From contig WQVR01000035.1 of the NCBI GenBank assembly GCA_009785775.1, positions 1 to 7,920 of the forward strand: a stretch of 7,920 bases of DNA. Reading direction: 5' to 3'. The notes under the pieces were generated by a model. That model was not told the DNA's origin, ran no database searches, and worked only from the letters and a program-made list of their open reading frames with translations. Both the position numbers and the translations under genes were made by a program. The stretch comes from Candidatus Proendomicrobium guianensium. Lineage in GTDB: Bacteria; Elusimicrobiota; Endomicrobiia; Endomicrobiales; Endomicrobiaceae. Numbering within the stretch: the stretch's first letter is position 1; every line of letters starts with the position of its first letter. Below, in pieces: positions 6,596 to 7,920 of the stretch.

Positions 6596-7920
6596 GTGCT
6601 GACGCAAACTAAAGAATATCAAAACTTACAAAAACATTACGACGATAACGCAAAAAATTTAAATATTAAAACTTTATTTGAAAATTCACAACGTTTTAAT
6701 GAGTTTAACATAAACTTAGAAGATTCCGGCATTCTTTTTGACTATTCTAAAAATATTGTAACAGACGAAACAATGAAGCTTCTGCTTTCTTTAGCAGAAG
6801 CTTTAAAAGTTAAAGAGTACGCCCAAAAAATGTTTACGGGTGAAAAAATTAACTGGACTGAAAAACGCGCGGTGCTTCATACGGCATTAAGAAATCGCTC
6901 AAATAATCCTGTTCTTGTAGACGGTAAAGACATAATGTCTGAAATTAATGCTGTACTTAAAAAAATGGCGGGCTTTACGGCTGATTTAAGAAACGGTACT
7001 TGGAAGGGCGCAACAGGAAAACAAATTACAGATGTTATAAACATAGGCATAGGCGGCTCAGACCTTGGTCCTAAAATGGTTTGTGAAGCTTTAAAGTATT
7101 ACTGCACGGGCCCGAAAGTGCACTTTGTTTCAAATATAGACGGCGCAGATATTTATGAAACTTTAAAAACATTAAATCCCGAAACCTCTTTATTTATAGT
7201 AGCTTCAAAAACTTTTACTACGCTTGAAACCATGACAAACGCGCAAACCGCAAAAATGTGGCTTGCCGAAAAACTTGGCGCAGCGGCGGTAAAAAATCAT
7301 TTTGTGGCATTGTCTACAAATAAGGCTTTGGTCGCACAGTTTGGCATAGATCCTCAAAATATGTTTGAGTTTTGGGACTTTGTAGGCGGCAGATATTCTT
7401 TATGGAGCGCTATAGGGCTACCCATTGCCTGTGCGCTTGGTTTTGAAAAGTTTGAAGAATTATTAAGCGGCGCGCATTATATGGACAATCACTTTTTAAA
7501 CGCGCCTTATGAAAAAAACATACCCGTTGTAATGGCGGTACTTGGGCTATGGTACAATAATTTTTATAAAGCCGAAAGCCATGGCGTGCTTGCTTATAGC
7601 CAATATTTGCATAGGTTTACAGCTTATTTGCAACAGGGCGATATGGAAAGCAACGGCAAGTGCATTGATATTGAAGGCAACCGCGTAAACTATCAAACAG
7701 GCCCTATAATATGGGGTGAACCCGGCACTAACGGTCAGCACTCTTTTTATCAGTTAATACATCAGGGTACAAAGTTAATACCTTGCGATTTTATAGGTTT
7801 TACAAACCCGCCCGAAAAGGTTGGCGACCACCACGACAAACTTATGGCAAACTTTTTTGCCCAACCCCAAGCCCTTGCTTTCGGGCTTACGCGTGAAGAA
7901 GCCATAGAAAACATGAAAAA
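6596..7920 (+). CDS. pgi: Glucose-6-phosphate isomerase (Pgi), C-terminus cut by the window edge
   Basis: Interconverts glucose 6-phosphate and fructose 6-phosphate in the cytoplasm, serving glycolysis and gluconeogenesis. 441 codons are visible without a stop or frameshift. Family marks in order: NIGIGGSDLG from residue 149; the sugar-phosphate loop SKTFTT at 204-209; the signature FVGGRYSLWS at 262-271 with R266 (Arg272 of the rabbit enzyme); MESNGK with catalytic E351 (Glu357); GTNGQH with catalytic H382 (His388). The spacing from E351 to H382 equals that of rabbit Pgi. The last catalytic residue, the lysine equivalent to Lys518, lies beyond the window, with roughly 100 residues missing. 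This is the long, E. coli/animal-like form. The start is GTG 6596; GGAG (6586-6589) sits 6 nt upstream and shares its first G with the stop codon of the preceding gene, pointing to cotranscription and possibly coupled translation. Confidence 0.97.
   Translation, partial: MLTQTKEYQNLQKHYDDNAKNLNIKTLFENSQRFNEFNINLEDSGILFDYSKNIVTDETMKLLLSLAEALKVKEYAQKMFTGEKINWTEKRAVLHTALRNRSNNPVLVDGKDIMSEINAVLKKMAGFTADLRNGTWKGATGKQITDVINIGIGGSDLGPKMVCEALKYYCTGPKVHFVSNIDGADIYETLKTLNPETSLFIVASKTFTTLETMTNAQTAKMWLAEKLGAAAVKNHFVALSTNKALVAQFGIDPQNMFEFWDFVGGRYSLWSAIGLPIACALGFEKFEELLSGAHYMDNHFLNAPYEKNIPVVMAVLGLWYNNFYKAESHGVLAYSQYLHRFTAYLQQGDMESNGKCIDIEGNRVNYQTGPIIWGEPGTNGQHSFYQLIHQGTKLIPCDFIGFTNPPEKVGDHHDKLMANFFAQPQALAFGLTREEAIENMK

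Noticed and set aside
7547..7741. Minus-strand 64-codon open frame
   Set aside because: It is antisense to the highly conserved catalytic region of pgi and has no independent support.

Overview
The window reads as chromosome from a diderm (two-membrane) bacterium of moderate, roughly 40%, GC. The evidence for an outer membrane is a complete 1588-residue type V autotransporter and a second small beta-barrel protein. The evidence for an unusual lineage is a complete tryptophan T-box riboswitch, an RNA class found mainly in Firmicutes. Elusimicrobiota or a diderm Firmicute (Negativicutes) would both fit. I lean weakly to an Elusimicrobium-like genome from the overall style (frequent ATA codons, adhesin-like repeats), but nothing in the window fixes the taxonomy.

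Layout. Bases 1-158 (minus strand) are the start of trpE, anthranilate synthase component I, which runs off the left edge. Bases 159-655 contain no gene. They hold a divergent control region: a strong minus-strand promoter (497-525) and a leader of about 330 nt that folds as a canonical Trp-specific T-box (UGG specifier, UGGC-type T-box bulge, antiterminator and intrinsic terminator) in front of trpE; on the other strand, a plus-strand promoter (555-582) serves the autotransporter gene. Bases 656-5422 encode the autotransporter: signal peptide, a long cysteine-free passenger with two blocks of chlamydial-Pmp-like GGAI/FxxN repeats, and a C-terminal 12-strand-type barrel. A GC-rich hairpin (5467-5493) separates it from a second plus-strand unit. 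That unit holds a small single-pass membrane protein (5570-5974), a small outer-membrane barrel (6011-6586) and pgi, glucose-6-phosphate isomerase (6596 onward, cut by the right edge).

How the parts relate. trpE and its T-box form one self-contained control circuit: uncharged tRNA-Trp should allow read-through into trpE. The autotransporter is an independent single-gene unit facing away from it. The last three genes are close enough (36 and 9 nt gaps) to be one operon, which would place a glycolytic enzyme behind two envelope proteins of unknown role. The most notable items are the T-box in a diderm genome and the internal duplication of a composite repeat-plus-module architecture inside the passenger. 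I see no CRISPR array, insertion sequence, integrase, tRNA or rRNA gene.
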